Origin: JBNLBS01 sp050303415
Lineage (GTDB): Bacteria > Pseudomonadota > Gammaproteobacteria > Methylococcales > Methylomonadaceae
Reading direction: 5' to 3'
Length of the DNA: 64,000 nt
NCBI GenBank assembly: GCA_050303415.1
Contig: JBNLBS010000009.1
Location: 79,099-143,098 of the forward strand
Each line of letters starts with the position of its first letter. The stretch's first letter is position 1. The notes below the pieces were generated by a model. It had not been told where the DNA came from and did no database searches. It saw only the letters and a list, made by a program, of their open reading frames with translations. The position numbers and the translations under genes were made by a program. This document shows, piece after piece, positions 1-9,333 of this stretch.

Positions 1-1
1 T

Positions 2-1885
2 TGCGCATATTTAGCAACTGTTTTAATTGTAACCATCTTATGCTTCATGCCGGGACTCAATGGTTTCTTTATCTTTGACGATTATGCCAGTATCACACAC
101 GAACAGTTCTTAAAACTTAACATTTTTAATTTTGAAAATTTTGTTGAAATCATCTCTTCAGGTCATTCAGGCCCGCTAAAACGTCCAATCAGTATTTTAA
201 GCTTTGCTGCCAATATAAATTTTACCGGTCTTGATCCCTTTCCTCTTAAAATAACCAATTTGGTTATTCATTTATTTAATGGAGTTTTTGTTTTTTTAAT
301 CAGCAGAAAACTAATTACACAGATTGACTATAAAATAAACGCAAGTTTTTTTGCCTTATTTGTATGCTCCATTTTTTTGCTACATCCACTGACAATAACC
401 AGTGTCCTGTATATTGTACAAAGAATGACCAGCTTATCAGCCTTTTTCTGCCTGGTTGGTATTTATTGCTATATATTGGGGCGCAGCCTTAACCCCGGCT
501 TTAAAAGCTATTCTTTAATTTTTTCTGCATTTATTGTTTTTACTCCACTAGCCGCATTCAGTAAAGAAAATGGTGCTTTACTGCCTTGGTACTTATTTTT
601 GATTGAAATTCTGTTTTTTCGCTTTGAAAGTTCAAACAGATTTTTTAGTCGCACGCTAATAATTTGTGCCTCTTTATCGATTATTTTACCAATTCTGATA
701 ATAATTTTATATTACACACCCATTTCCGAATGGATTATTGCCGGCTACAATTATAGAGATTTCACTATTTATGAGCGTCTGTTAACTGAAACAAGAGTCC
801 TTAGCTTTTATCTGCAACTTATTTTGTTTCCTTATATCAATGAAATGGGATTATTTCATGATGACCTGTTAATTTCGACTTCACTCACCACCCCTATTTC
901 GACCTTATATTCAAGCTGTCTGATTCTAAGTTTAATTATATTATCTTTAATTTATTTAAGAAAATTCACAATCTTTTCTTTTGGTATTCTATTTTTCCTT
1001 TTAGGTCATAGCATCGAATCTACGATTCTGGCACTGGAACTAGCCCATGAGCATAGAAACTACCTACCCATGTTCAGTATTATTTTTATGATTAGTTATT
1101 ATATTTTTAAACTAATTCCATATGTTTCTAAACGTTACAGCTATTTTATTTTTGGGAGTATTCTGTTTTTTTTAGGCTTCAGTACTGCTATCCGTGCCGG
1201 TCAATGGGGTGATAGTCTTTTATTACCATTAGTTGAAGTTCGTAATCATCCTAATTCTTATAGAGCAAACCACGAATTAGCAAAAAATTATCTTTTTCTT
1301 GCTGAAAAGACAACTGAAAAAAAAGAAAAATACGAAAATCTATCAATTATGTATATTAACCAGGCTTATTTTTTAAGAAAAAATAAAGCTGAAGTAATTT
1401 TAGATCTCATACATTATTACTATCTTAACCATAAAATTGTACCTGATAGTTTATATCAATTGCTCTACCAATCAATTAATTACAGCCCGACTAATATAAA
1501 GCTTATTGTTAAACTAAATGCGTTTACCGAATGTGTTATTGAGAAAAAATGTACGCCAACTATCGATCAATTCACAACTATATTTAACAAAATTATGGAG
1601 AATGAAAATATTAGTAAAGATAATAAAGCTAAAGCAATTATAAATGTTGCCAAATACAATTTGGCTAATAAAAACATAGTCGAATCGATAAAAAACCTCA
1701 AGTTCGCTGTACAAATATCTGATAGATTTGAAACTCGTTTTTTATTAGTTAATACATTGGTTGACTTAAATTTCGTTAATGAAGCTAAACAACAAATTAA
1801 CTTACTCAATAAACAAGCAGATAATTCTACGAAAATTAAACAATTAACTATACTTAAACGTAAACTTAATTCAAAAATCCTTTAG
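2..1885 (+). CDS. Multi-pass membrane protein with C-terminal TPR-like region, 5' end outside window
   Basis: The reading frame is open from base 2, so the first ATG at 47 is probably internal: the codons before it encode a hydrophobic run (AYLATVLIVTILCF) that completes the first membrane segment. About ten hydrophobic segments follow up to roughly residue 390. The remaining C-terminal part is soluble, Lys/Asn-rich and helical, like degenerate TPR repeats. The early FFIFDDY segment (an Asp pair just after the first membrane helix) and a later EHRNYLP motif are typical of GT-C-type glycosyltransferase or TMTC-like proteins with TPR tails. It sits 3 bases upstream of a GT2 gene and is probably co-transcribed with it, which suggests a role in lipid-linked sugar transfer or surface glycan assembly. 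The exact reaction is not shown. The gene is AT-rich compared with the 7.5-64 kb part of the window. Confidence 0.7.
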   Translation, partial: CAYLATVLIVTILCFMPGLNGFFIFDDYASITHEQFLKLNIFNFENFVEIISSGHSGPLKRPISILSFAANINFTGLDPFPLKITNLVIHLFNGVFVFLISRKLITQIDYKINASFFALFVCSIFLLHPLTITSVLYIVQRMTSLSAFFCLVGIYCYILGRSLNPGFKSYSLIFSAFIVFTPLAAFSKENGALLPWYLFLIEILFFRFESSNRFFSRTLIICASLSIILPILIIILYYTPISEWIIAGYNYRDFTIYERLLTETRVLSFYLQLILFPYINEMGLFHDDLLISTSLTTPISTLYSSCLILSLIILSLIYLRKFTIFSFGILFFLLGHSIESTILALELAHEHRNYLPMFSIIFMISYYIFKLIPYVSKRYSYFIFGSILFFLGFSTAIRAGQWGDSLLLPLVEVRNHPNSYRANHELAKNYLFLAEKTTEKKEKYENLSIMYINQAYFLRKNKAEVILDLIHYYYLNHKIVPDSLYQLLYQSINYSPTNIKLIVKLNAFTECVIEKKCTPTIDQFTTIFNKIMENENISKDNKAKAIINVAKYNLANKNIVESIKNLKFAVQISDRFETRFLLVNTLVDLNFVNEAKQQINLLNKQADNSTKIKQLTILKRKLNSKIL

Positions 1886-1888
1886 CCT

Positions 1889-2761
1889 ATGAACCACCCC
1901 TCCCTTAGCATTGTCCTTCCAGCCAAAAATGAAGCTCTAAATATCGGTTCCGTTTTAGACAAAATAAAAGAAATACATTCAACTGCTGAAATAATTGTCG
2001 TAAATGACGGTTCATCCGACAACACACTCAATATTGCAAAAGAATCAGGTGCTAAAGTTATTACCCATCCCTATAGTCAAGGTAATGGTGCATCGATAAA
2101 AACCGGTGCGCGCAATGCACAAGGTGAGGTAATTGTTTTTATGGATGCTGATGGACAACATAAACCGGAAGATATCGGTTTACTTTTGAACAAATTAAAT
2201 GAAGGATATGACATGGTTATTGGTGCCCGACATAACGATACTCAGGCATCATTTATACGAAAACTGGGCAATAATTTTTATAACCGGTTAGCCAGCCTAA
2301 TGACCGGTCATAATATTGAAGACTTAACATCCGGTTTTCGTGCTGTAAAAGCAGATAAATTCCGTAAATTCCTATACTTATTACCTAATGGGTTTTCATA
2401 CCCAACTACAAGTACCATGGCATTTTTCCGCTCGGGTTTTCCTGTAGCATATGTACCCATTCATGCAGGAAAACGCGAAGGCATCAGTCATATAAAAATA
2501 CTTAAAGACGGTACTCGTTTTTTTATTATTATCCTAAAAATAGGTGCACTTTTCTCGCCTATGCGATTATTTCTACCCGTTAGTGGCAGCGTTTTTATTA
2601 CCGGTGTAGTCTATTATTTATATACGTTTATCACGGCCGGTAGATTTACCAACATGAGCGCCCTATTGATTTTGTCATCCTTGATTATCTTCTTAATCGG
2701 TATTGTTTCTGAACAAATTTCTTCACTTCATTATAAACAAACTAATAACGACTCTATTTAA
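1889..2761 (+). CDS. Family 2 glycosyltransferase, polyprenyl-phosphate sugar transferase type
   Basis: This is a GT-A-fold GT2 enzyme of the dolichol-phosphate-mannose-synthase type. The N-terminus has LPAKNEALNIGSVLDKI and VVNDGSSDNT for nucleotide-sugar binding, and VFMDADGQH supplies the DXD-type metal site near residue 87. Two hydrophobic helices at about residues 225-275 should anchor it in the inner membrane, as in polyprenol-phosphate glycosyltransferases. The ATG follows the upstream stop after 3 bases, so the two genes are likely one operon: this enzyme would load a sugar onto undecaprenyl phosphate and the preceding GT-C-like protein could use it. The donor sugar cannot be read from sequence. 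290 residues is normal for the group. Confidence 0.88.
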   Translation: MNHPSLSIVLPAKNEALNIGSVLDKIKEIHSTAEIIVVNDGSSDNTLNIAKESGAKVITHPYSQGNGASIKTGARNAQGEVIVFMDADGQHKPEDIGLLLNKLNEGYDMVIGARHNDTQASFIRKLGNNFYNRLASLMTGHNIEDLTSGFRAVKADKFRKFLYLLPNGFSYPTTSTMAFFRSGFPVAYVPIHAGKREGISHIKILKDGTRFFIIILKIGALFSPMRLFLPVSGSVFITGVVYYLYTFITAGRFTNMSALLILSSLIIFLIGIVSEQISSLHYKQTNNDSI

Positions 2762-2811
2762 TCTCTTTTATAAAAATAAATATTACATTTATCATTCTTT
2801 GAAACCTAATA

Positions 2812-4041
2812 ATGAAAAGAGAAAAAAAACCCGGCTCTTCAAAAAAAAATATTTTATGGTTAACCTCCAGTTACCCAAGATACAAAACTGACAGCGCATC
2901 AATATTTCTTAGAAACCTAGCCCAAAATATCTCAAACAGTAATAATGAAATTCATATTCTTTCACCTGATCATATAAGTATTGATACTAGTTATAAAGAA
3001 AAGTGGATTAAAAAACACTATTTCCAATACTTCTTCCCGCGTAATAAACAAAATTTAGCTTATGGAGCAGGAATTCTTCCAAATCTAAAAAAAAACAGAT
3101 GGTTATATTTACAAGCTCCTTTTTTTATAATTAGCATGTTTTATTACACATGGAAACTTATACGCAAAATCCAACCTTCAATTATTCATGCCCATTGGAT
3201 TTTTCCTCAAGGTTTAGTTGCCGTTATTCTTGGAAATATTTACAAAATTCCCGTAATAACAACTGCGCATGGAGGAGATGCATTTGCTCTCAGGGGCTCA
3301 ATTCTAGCTATTATAAAACGTTGGACTATAAAAAACAGTACAGCCTGGACAAGCAATACCAACATTACTGCCAATGCCTTTGGTAAAAATATACCACCAC
3401 CCCATATAATCCCAATGGGCATTGATTACAAAAAGTTTAGCACTGGAAATGCTGAACAACTGAAATTAAACATACCTCAAAATTTAGTAATTTTATTATT
3501 TGTTGGTCGTTTAGTTGAAAAAAAAGGCGTTAAGGATCTGCTAACAGCCTATTCATTACTTTCTGAATCTCAAATAGATAAAACGCAATTATGGATTATA
3601 GGAGATGGAACTGAGCGGCAAGCCTTGAATACACTTTCAAATTCTCTCAATATAAACAATAAAGTTATTTTTTGGGGAAGACTGCCCAATGAACATTTAC
3701 CAGATTATTACGCCGCAGCAGATATTTTTATCGCTCCGTCTATAACTGATGATTCGGGAGATACAGAGGGACAAGGAGTAATGTTACTTGAAGCTTTAGC
3801 TAGTGGCACACCTATTATCAGTACTACAACAGGCGGAATTAGTGAAGTGATCAGTCATAATGAAACAGGCATATTAGTACAACCTAACTCCCCAAACGAA
3901 ATCAAATCAGCAATTGAACTTTTACTTAACAGTAATTTATTAAGAACAAAATTTAAGCTTAATGCACAAAACCAAGCAAAAAAATATAATTGGAAAAATA
4001 TAGCGTATAAATTTAATGATTTATACAAACAATGTCTTTAA
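2812..4041 (+). CDS. Family 4 glycosyltransferase
   Basis: This is a GT-B-fold retaining glycosyltransferase of 409 residues. The N-terminal half has the usual acceptor-side elements (WLTSSYPRY, HAHWIFPQGL, TTAHGGDAF). The C-terminal half has the donor-side signature: LLFVGRLVEKKGVKDLL followed by EGQGVMLLEALASGTPIIST, which carries the conserved Glu pair of the GT4 EX7E motif. It lacks a signal peptide and should act on the cytoplasmic face of the membrane. It lies 50 bases after the GT2 gene in the same direction. Its last 21 bases overlap the 3' end of the convergent GT4 gene. The sugar is unknown. Confidence 0.9.
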   Translation: MKREKKPGSSKKNILWLTSSYPRYKTDSASIFLRNLAQNISNSNNEIHILSPDHISIDTSYKEKWIKKHYFQYFFPRNKQNLAYGAGILPNLKKNRWLYLQAPFFIISMFYYTWKLIRKIQPSIIHAHWIFPQGLVAVILGNIYKIPVITTAHGGDAFALRGSILAIIKRWTIKNSTAWTSNTNITANAFGKNIPPPHIIPMGIDYKKFSTGNAEQLKLNIPQNLVILLFVGRLVEKKGVKDLLTAYSLLSESQIDKTQLWIIGDGTERQALNTLSNSLNINNKVIFWGRLPNEHLPDYYAAADIFIAPSITDDSGDTEGQGVMLLEALASGTPIISTTTGGISEVISHNETGILVQPNSPNEIKSAIELLLNSNLLRTKFKLNAQNQAKKYNWKNIAYKFNDLYKQCL

Positions 4042-5109
4042 CAGAGTATTTTCAAAAGTTTCAGCTTGCTCTGACCATAATCGAACCTTTATATCCGGTA
4101 ACAGTTTTTTATTTATTTGCATAATTAATTTTTCGGGCAGGTCATTTTCAGAATTGAACAATAATTCTCGATGCCCATTTAATACAACCTTCATTACACC
4201 AATATTTGCAGCAACTAAAGGCACTTTGCATGCAAGTATTTCAAATAACTTTTGCGGAAAACAATATCTACAGAATAAAGAATCTTTCAAGCAAATAACT
4301 GCAACATCAAGCGAATTAATAAAATAAACTATGTTATTATAAGGTATATTTCCCACATATATAACATTACCTAATTTGGGTAAAGATGAATCATGCTTAC
4401 CAGCTAAAACTAAATTTATATTTCTATCATAAGTACATATTTTTTCATACGCAGTATATAGGTTTTTAATATTTCTCGAGCTATTTAAAGCCCCAAAAGT
4501 TCCTATTAAGATAGCATCAGAAGGTAAGTTTAATTTTTTTCTTGCAACATGTTTATCTATAGAGAAAAACTCATTAGAATTAACAGCATTTTCAATTAAA
4601 ACAACAGTTCCATTTGGTAAATATTTTTTATTAACGTAATCGACCAATGGTTGACTGACACAAACTACAATATCTGCATGTTTGACTGCATAACGGAATA
4701 AAGAATTAATTACTGGTATGCGTGTAATTAAAAAACTCTCAAAGTTATCATAAAGATCAACAACATAATTAACTTTAAAGTATTTTGCCAACAAAAAGGA
4801 TAAAATGATGTTTAAACTGTCTGAACAACCAACAATTACATCAGGCTTAAAATTATTAATTAAAGGAATAATTTTTGCAAAAATTGAAACGATACTGTCG
4901 ACTATATAATTCGAATTAAATGAATACCAGTTGATATTATTTTCTTTAATAACTAAACCTTGTTTTTTTTTTCTATAACTAATACAAATACCCAGTATTT
5001 CATTACCATTTTTGGACATAAAATATGGTATTTCATAAAGTCGACCGTATCGATCATCAAGCAAATCCTTACCAGTATATTGTCTTTTAGAAAAAAACAT
5101 CACTTTCAT
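4021..5109 (-). CDS. Family 4-like glycosyltransferase
   Basis: This 362-residue GT-B protein reads opposite to the preceding GT4 gene and shares its terminal 21 bases with it. Recognisable elements are VVDLYDNFES and the ADIVVCVSQPLVDYV segment in the N-terminal half, then LIGTFGALNSSRNIKNLYTA at the start of the donor domain and FPQKLFEILACKVPLVAANI as the EX7E-like region. No signal peptide or membrane anchor is seen. It is followed on the same strand, 27 bases away, by the upstream GT2 gene, so the two form a second, opposing operon of the island. Substrate is unknown. The coding sequence is strongly AT-rich. Confidence 0.85.
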   Translation of the reverse strand: MKVMFFSKRQYTGKDLLDDRYGRLYEIPYFMSKNGNEILGICISYRKKKQGLVIKENNINWYSFNSNYIVDSIVSIFAKIIPLINNFKPDVIVGCSDSLNIILSFLLAKYFKVNYVVDLYDNFESFLITRIPVINSLFRYAVKHADIVVCVSQPLVDYVNKKYLPNGTVVLIENAVNSNEFFSIDKHVARKKLNLPSDAILIGTFGALNSSRNIKNLYTAYEKICTYDRNINLVLAGKHDSSLPKLGNVIYVGNIPYNNIVYFINSLDVAVICLKDSLFCRYCFPQKLFEILACKVPLVAANIGVMKVVLNGHRELLFNSENDLPEKLIMQINKKLLPDIKVRLWSEQAETFENTLLKTLFV

Positions 5110-5136
5110 TGAATATTCACCATAAGACAGTACATT

Positions 5137-5931
5137 TTAAATCCACCTTTTATATAGAAGATAAAATAACCAATATACTCTATATGTAATATGCATGAAT
5201 ATAGAATGAGAGTTTTTTATATGAATTTTTCGCTCTTCATTTAATCTGAAAAGAATAGAATCAATATCTTTTCTTGAACTAATACCCAAATCATCCATAT
5301 AAGACAAAACAATATTTGTTTTTTTTACACGTATTTTTTGAAGGTATGCTCTAAGAAAAAAATCATAATCTAATGCGATTTTAAACTGTAAATCAAAATC
5401 ACCAATTTTATTAAAAACTTCCCGATGGACTATTGCTGCCTGATGAAGAGCTCCAGTTTTAAAATTCATCCAAAAATTAAAACCTCTTGGTCTTAAAATA
5501 ATATTATTAGCCCCATAAATTAATCTACATAACAATATTTCATAACCTCGAATTTCAGACATCGCTTCAGATAAAGACTCACTATTTAAAAAATAATCAC
5601 CACAGTTCATATAAATAACATACTCTCCGGAAGACATCTTTAACCCTTTATTCATTGCATCAGAAATACCTTCGTCTTTTTCACTGACCCAAAAATCAAT
5701 ATCATCAGAATACTCTCTAATCAATTCAATAGTGCCATCTCCAGAACCACCATCAATAATAATATATTCTATATTTGGATAGGTCTGATTAGTTATGCTT
5801 ATGATTGTGTTTCTTAAACTTTCAAAACCATTATAAACAACGGTAATAATTGATACCTTGGGAATACCAACCGGATAACTTTTATTTTTTTGAGGAATAT
5901 TTTTTACCAAGCGACACCATACATAAAACAC
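5137..5931 (-). CDS. Family 2 glycosyltransferase, WcaA-like
   Basis: 264 residues with a clear GT2 core: VSIITVVYNGFESLRNTI, then YIIIDGGSGDGTIELI, and the metal-site region SGEYVIYMNCGDYF, where the usual DXD appears as NCGD. LHQAAIVHREVF and KIALDYDFFLRAYL match acceptor-loop motifs of colanic-acid and capsule GT2 enzymes. There is no strong membrane segment. It is first in a two-gene minus-strand operon with the GT4 gene at 4021-5109. It borders the IS3-family debris at about 6 kb, so it is the last intact gene of the AT-rich glycan island. Confidence 0.87.
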   Translation of the reverse strand: MFYVWCRLVKNIPQKNKSYPVGIPKVSIITVVYNGFESLRNTIISITNQTYPNIEYIIIDGGSGDGTIELIREYSDDIDFWVSEKDEGISDAMNKGLKMSSGEYVIYMNCGDYFLNSESLSEAMSEIRGYEILLCRLIYGANNIILRPRGFNFWMNFKTGALHQAAIVHREVFNKIGDFDLQFKIALDYDFFLRAYLQKIRVKKTNIVLSYMDDLGISSRKDIDSILFRLNEERKIHIKNSHSIFMHITYRVYWLFYLLYKRWI

Positions 5932-5989
5932 AATGATAATTAATTTTATGAAAAAAATAGGCTAAAGCGTTAACCGTCATCACCTGGAG

Positions 5990-6140
5990 TTAAATAGTCA
6001 CCGGGTAATTCACTGACTTGTCTCTGATTAAATCAAATTTTACTTTGTTTCTTTCGCGAAGAAGACACTGGCCTTTTTTAAAATCTCTTTCTGCATGTTT
6101 AAATTCATGACTTCTTTACCTAGCCGATTAATGCTACATG
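5990..6140 (-). pseudogene. Remnant of an IS3-family transposase (orfA/orfB junction)
   Basis: Reading the minus strand from about 6135, the frame encodes NRLGKEVMNLNMQKEILKKA followed by SVFFAKETK and a stop at 6040-6042. This is the characteristic C-terminal end of IS3-family OrfA, including the leucine-zipper-like register and the AFFAKE-type ending. In the -1 frame just downstream it reads KFDLIRDKSVNYPV and then a stop, which matches the usual first residues of OrfB. The A-rich slippery codons are still present. Everything else of both ORFs is gone. The protein ending differs from that of the intact neighbour ([11 protein letters not shown]), so this is a separate, older insertion. The rest of 5932-6237 holds no gene I can see. 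Confidence 0.75.
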
Positions 6141-6237
6141 CACAACTACTGATAATAAGACACCTTCATCTATTACTCAACCTGCTTCTCTCCCAGCGAT
6201 AGAGCCAATTACTTGCTATATTCAACTAATTGGCTGC

Positions 6238-6263
6238 TGTAGTGGTCAAGTAAAACTGGCCAC
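6238..6263 (+). repeat. Terminal inverted repeat of the IS3-family element, orfB side
   Basis: The 26-base end begins TGTAGTGGTCAAGTAAAAC and ends TGGCCAC. It matches the complement of 7471-7496 at 22 of 26 positions. Confidence 0.9.
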
Positions 6264-6266
6264 AGT

Positions 6267-7456
<1,190 letters not shown>

Positions 7457-7470
7457 TCACCTCTTATCAG

Positions 7471-7496
7471 GTGGCCAAATTTACTGTACCACTACA
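7471..7496 (-). repeat. Terminal inverted repeat of the IS3-family element, orfA side
   Basis: On the minus strand it reads TGTAGTGGTACAGTAAATT and then TGGCCAC, differing from the other end at four central positions only. It lies about 50 bases upstream of orfA and should contain or adjoin its promoter. Confidence 0.9.
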
Positions 7497-7520
7497 GTTA
7501 GACAAGGGATAAGCCAGGAA

Positions 7521-7552
7521 CTGGATAACCCTGAGGGAGGAGGGTTATCCAG
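7521..7552 (-). terminator. Perfect 12-bp hairpin downstream of amtB
   Basis: CTGGATAACCCT and its exact complement are separated by an 8-base loop, beginning 19 bases past the amtB stop. No U-tract follows on the minus strand, so it may act as a U-independent terminator or as a 3'-end stabiliser. Confidence 0.65.
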
Positions 7553-7571
7553 TAAACAGGAATTGAGTAAT

Positions 7572-8879
7572 TTACATATTGTGATAACCGGTTTCTTCGT
7601 GCAGCACAATATCCAGACCTTCTTCTTCCTCATCTGGCGATACTCGTAAACCGATTAACTTATCCAGTAATTTAAGGATAATAAAACTGAACAGTGCGCT
7701 CCATAAGGCGGTGATAATTATAGCTAATGCCTGTACACCGACTTGATCCATTATACTCACGCCTTCAGCAAGTCCTTGTCCACCTAAGTTTTTAGCGACA
7801 AACACACCAGTCAGTAATGAGCCGATAATGCCCCCGACACCATGCACCGGAAAAACATCCAAAGAATCATCTATTTTTAAGGTGCGTTTAATATACTGTG
7901 TGGCATAAAAACAGACAAAACCGGCTGTGATGCCTATAAATAAGGCGCCGGCCGGGCCAACAAAGCCGGATGCCGGGGTGATCGTACCTAAACCGGCAAC
8001 CATACCGGTCACAATACCCAATACACTGGGTTTGCCGAAACGTTTCCATTCGATAAACATCCAGGTTAAAGAGCCGGAGGCTGCACCAATATGAGTCACC
8101 AGCATAGCCATACCGGCTGCGCCATCCGCTGTTAATGCACTACCGGCATTAAAACCGAACCAGCCGACCCATAACATGCCCGCACCGGTGACTACCATAG
8201 TCATATTATGGGGCGGCATAGCGGTAGTTGGGAAGCCCTTACGATTGCCTAAAACCAAGGCTGAAACCAAAGCAGCGACGCCGGCATTTATATGGATAAC
8301 AATGCCGCCGGCAAAATCCATAACACCCAGCTTGGCTAGCCATCCGCCACCCCATATCCAGTGACAAACCGGCATGTAGACGATGATCAGCCATAATGCG
8401 CTAAACCATAACATGGCAGAGAACTTCATTCTTTCGGCAAAACCACCGACTATTAACGCCGGGGTGATAATAGCAAAAGTCATTTGAAACATGAAAAATA
8501 CTGTTTCGGGAATATCACCGGTTAAAGAGTCAGTATTCAGGTTTGGCATAAAAATCTTCGATGTGCCACCCAGAAATGGTTGCAGGCTGCCGCCATCAGC
8601 AAAAATAAAGCTGTATACACCTGCCAGCCAAAGAATGGAAACAATACAGGTGATAGCAAAGCACTGCATCAAAATGGATAAAACGTTTTTGCTTCTGACC
8701 AGGCCGGCATAAAACAGTGAAAGTCCCGGCAGTGTCATAAATAACACCAGTGCGGTTGAGGTTAAGATCCAGGCGGTATTGGCCTGATTTAACTCTGCTG
8801 CATAACTGCTTTGAGGGCATAAAAGCAAGCTGCTAAACAGCAAGAAGGTAAACTGTAAGGTTTTGGCAGTAAAATTCAT
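7572..8879 (-). CDS. amtB: Ammonium transporter AmtB
   Basis: AmtB forms a trimeric inner-membrane channel for ammonium. The protein begins with a signal peptide (MNFTAKTLQFTFLLFSSLLL, cleavage after SSYA) followed by eleven membrane helices. The pore histidine pair is present: GGIVIHINAG and DVFPVHGVGG. The FAGG motif and FVCFYATQY are also typical. I place the start at the ATG at 8879, because the longer frame beginning with TTG at 8936 runs through a sigma-54 promoter (8920-8935) and adds 19 residues before the signal peptide. No glnK lies beside it, which is unusual because glnK and amtB are usually paired. Expression should be under NtrC and sigma-54 control from the region shared with ntrBC. 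Confidence 0.96.
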   Translation of the reverse strand: MNFTAKTLQFTFLLFSSLLLCPQSSYAAELNQANTAWILTSTALVLFMTLPGLSLFYAGLVRSKNVLSILMQCFAITCIVSILWLAGVYSFIFADGGSLQPFLGGTSKIFMPNLNTDSLTGDIPETVFFMFQMTFAIITPALIVGGFAERMKFSAMLWFSALWLIIVYMPVCHWIWGGGWLAKLGVMDFAGGIVIHINAGVAALVSALVLGNRKGFPTTAMPPHNMTMVVTGAGMLWVGWFGFNAGSALTADGAAGMAMLVTHIGAASGSLTWMFIEWKRFGKPSVLGIVTGMVAGLGTITPASGFVGPAGALFIGITAGFVCFYATQYIKRTLKIDDSLDVFPVHGVGGIIGSLLTGVFVAKNLGGQGLAEGVSIMDQVGVQALAIIITALWSALFSFIILKLLDKLIGLRVSPDEEEEGLDIVLHEETGYHNM

Positions 8880-8919
8880 GGGAGTATGTTCAAAATTATT
8901 TACAAATGCAGCTTTTTGA

Positions 8920-8935
8920 AGCAAAAATTGAGCCA
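8920..8935 (-). promoter_or_regulatory. Sigma-54 promoter of amtB
   Basis: The minus strand reads TGGCTCAATTTTTGCT. It has GG and GC exactly 12 bases apart and matches the TGGCAC-N5-TTGCW consensus at nearly every fixed position. The predicted transcript start is near 8909, giving a leader of about 30 bases before the ATG at 8879. Confidence 0.8.
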
Positions 8936-8984
8936 ACTATAAGTTATTGATTTTTATTGCTATAAGTTTTTAAATGACCTATCG

Positions 8985-9012
8985 TGGTGCGTGTTGAAAA
9001 AATAGCGCACCA
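8985..9012. repeat. Inverted repeat TGGTGCG-N14-CGCACCA between amtB and ntrB
   Basis: The seven-base arms are exact complements. They resemble NtrC half-sites (TGCACCA/TGGTGCA) but in the everted order and 21 bases apart. This may be a weak binding region, a small hairpin, or chance. It lies between the amtB promoter and the strong NtrC site. Confidence 0.35.
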
Positions 9013-9162
9013 TAATATGACAGCAGTTTTGGCCTGGATTTATTGGCGATGATTTTTATCGCCCACGAATTTTGTTGTTTTTTCTGATATTAAGAAAATT
9101 AAACCGTTATCGTCACAATAAAATTAAAGATTAATGATAACCTGGGTTTAATTACTTAAAAA

Positions 9163-9179
9163 TGCACTACATTGGTGCA
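9163..9179. promoter_or_regulatory. NtrC enhancer-binding palindrome
   Basis: TGCACTACATTGGTGCA matches the enteric NtrC consensus TGCACYA-N3-TGGTGCA at every fixed base. It is centred about 137 bases upstream of the predicted ntrB start point and about 262 bases upstream of that of amtB. Both are workable enhancer distances for DNA looping to sigma-54 holoenzyme, so one site could serve both directions. Confidence 0.85.
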
Positions 9180-9281
9180 TTGTTTTATGAAATGTTCATT
9201 TTGTTACAGTATGATTTTAACGAATTTATAAAAATAATGTAAAAACAAATGCTTATAGTGTGATTCTTTTGTTTAAAAAAT

Positions 9282-9297
9282 TGGCATATAAACTGCA
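9282..9297 (+). promoter_or_regulatory. Sigma-54 promoter of ntrBC
   Basis: TGGCATATAAACTGCA carries GG at 9283-9284 and GC at 9295-9296, the required 12-base step. The predicted start is near 9308, about 26 bases before the GTG start codon at 9334. This implies NtrC-driven autoactivation of the two-component operon under nitrogen limitation. Confidence 0.82.
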
Positions 9298-9333
9298 AAT
9301 GTTTCAATGTAGCATTGTTTTACAGGAGTAATT

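Noticed and set aside
8176..8820. Several ORFs inside amtB on other frames
   Set aside because: They are frame shadows of a clearly identified membrane transporter gene.
8877..8936. Longer amtB N-terminus from TTG 8936
   Set aside because: The TTG lies in the sigma-54 promoter sequence and would place 19 residues ahead of a normal signal peptide.
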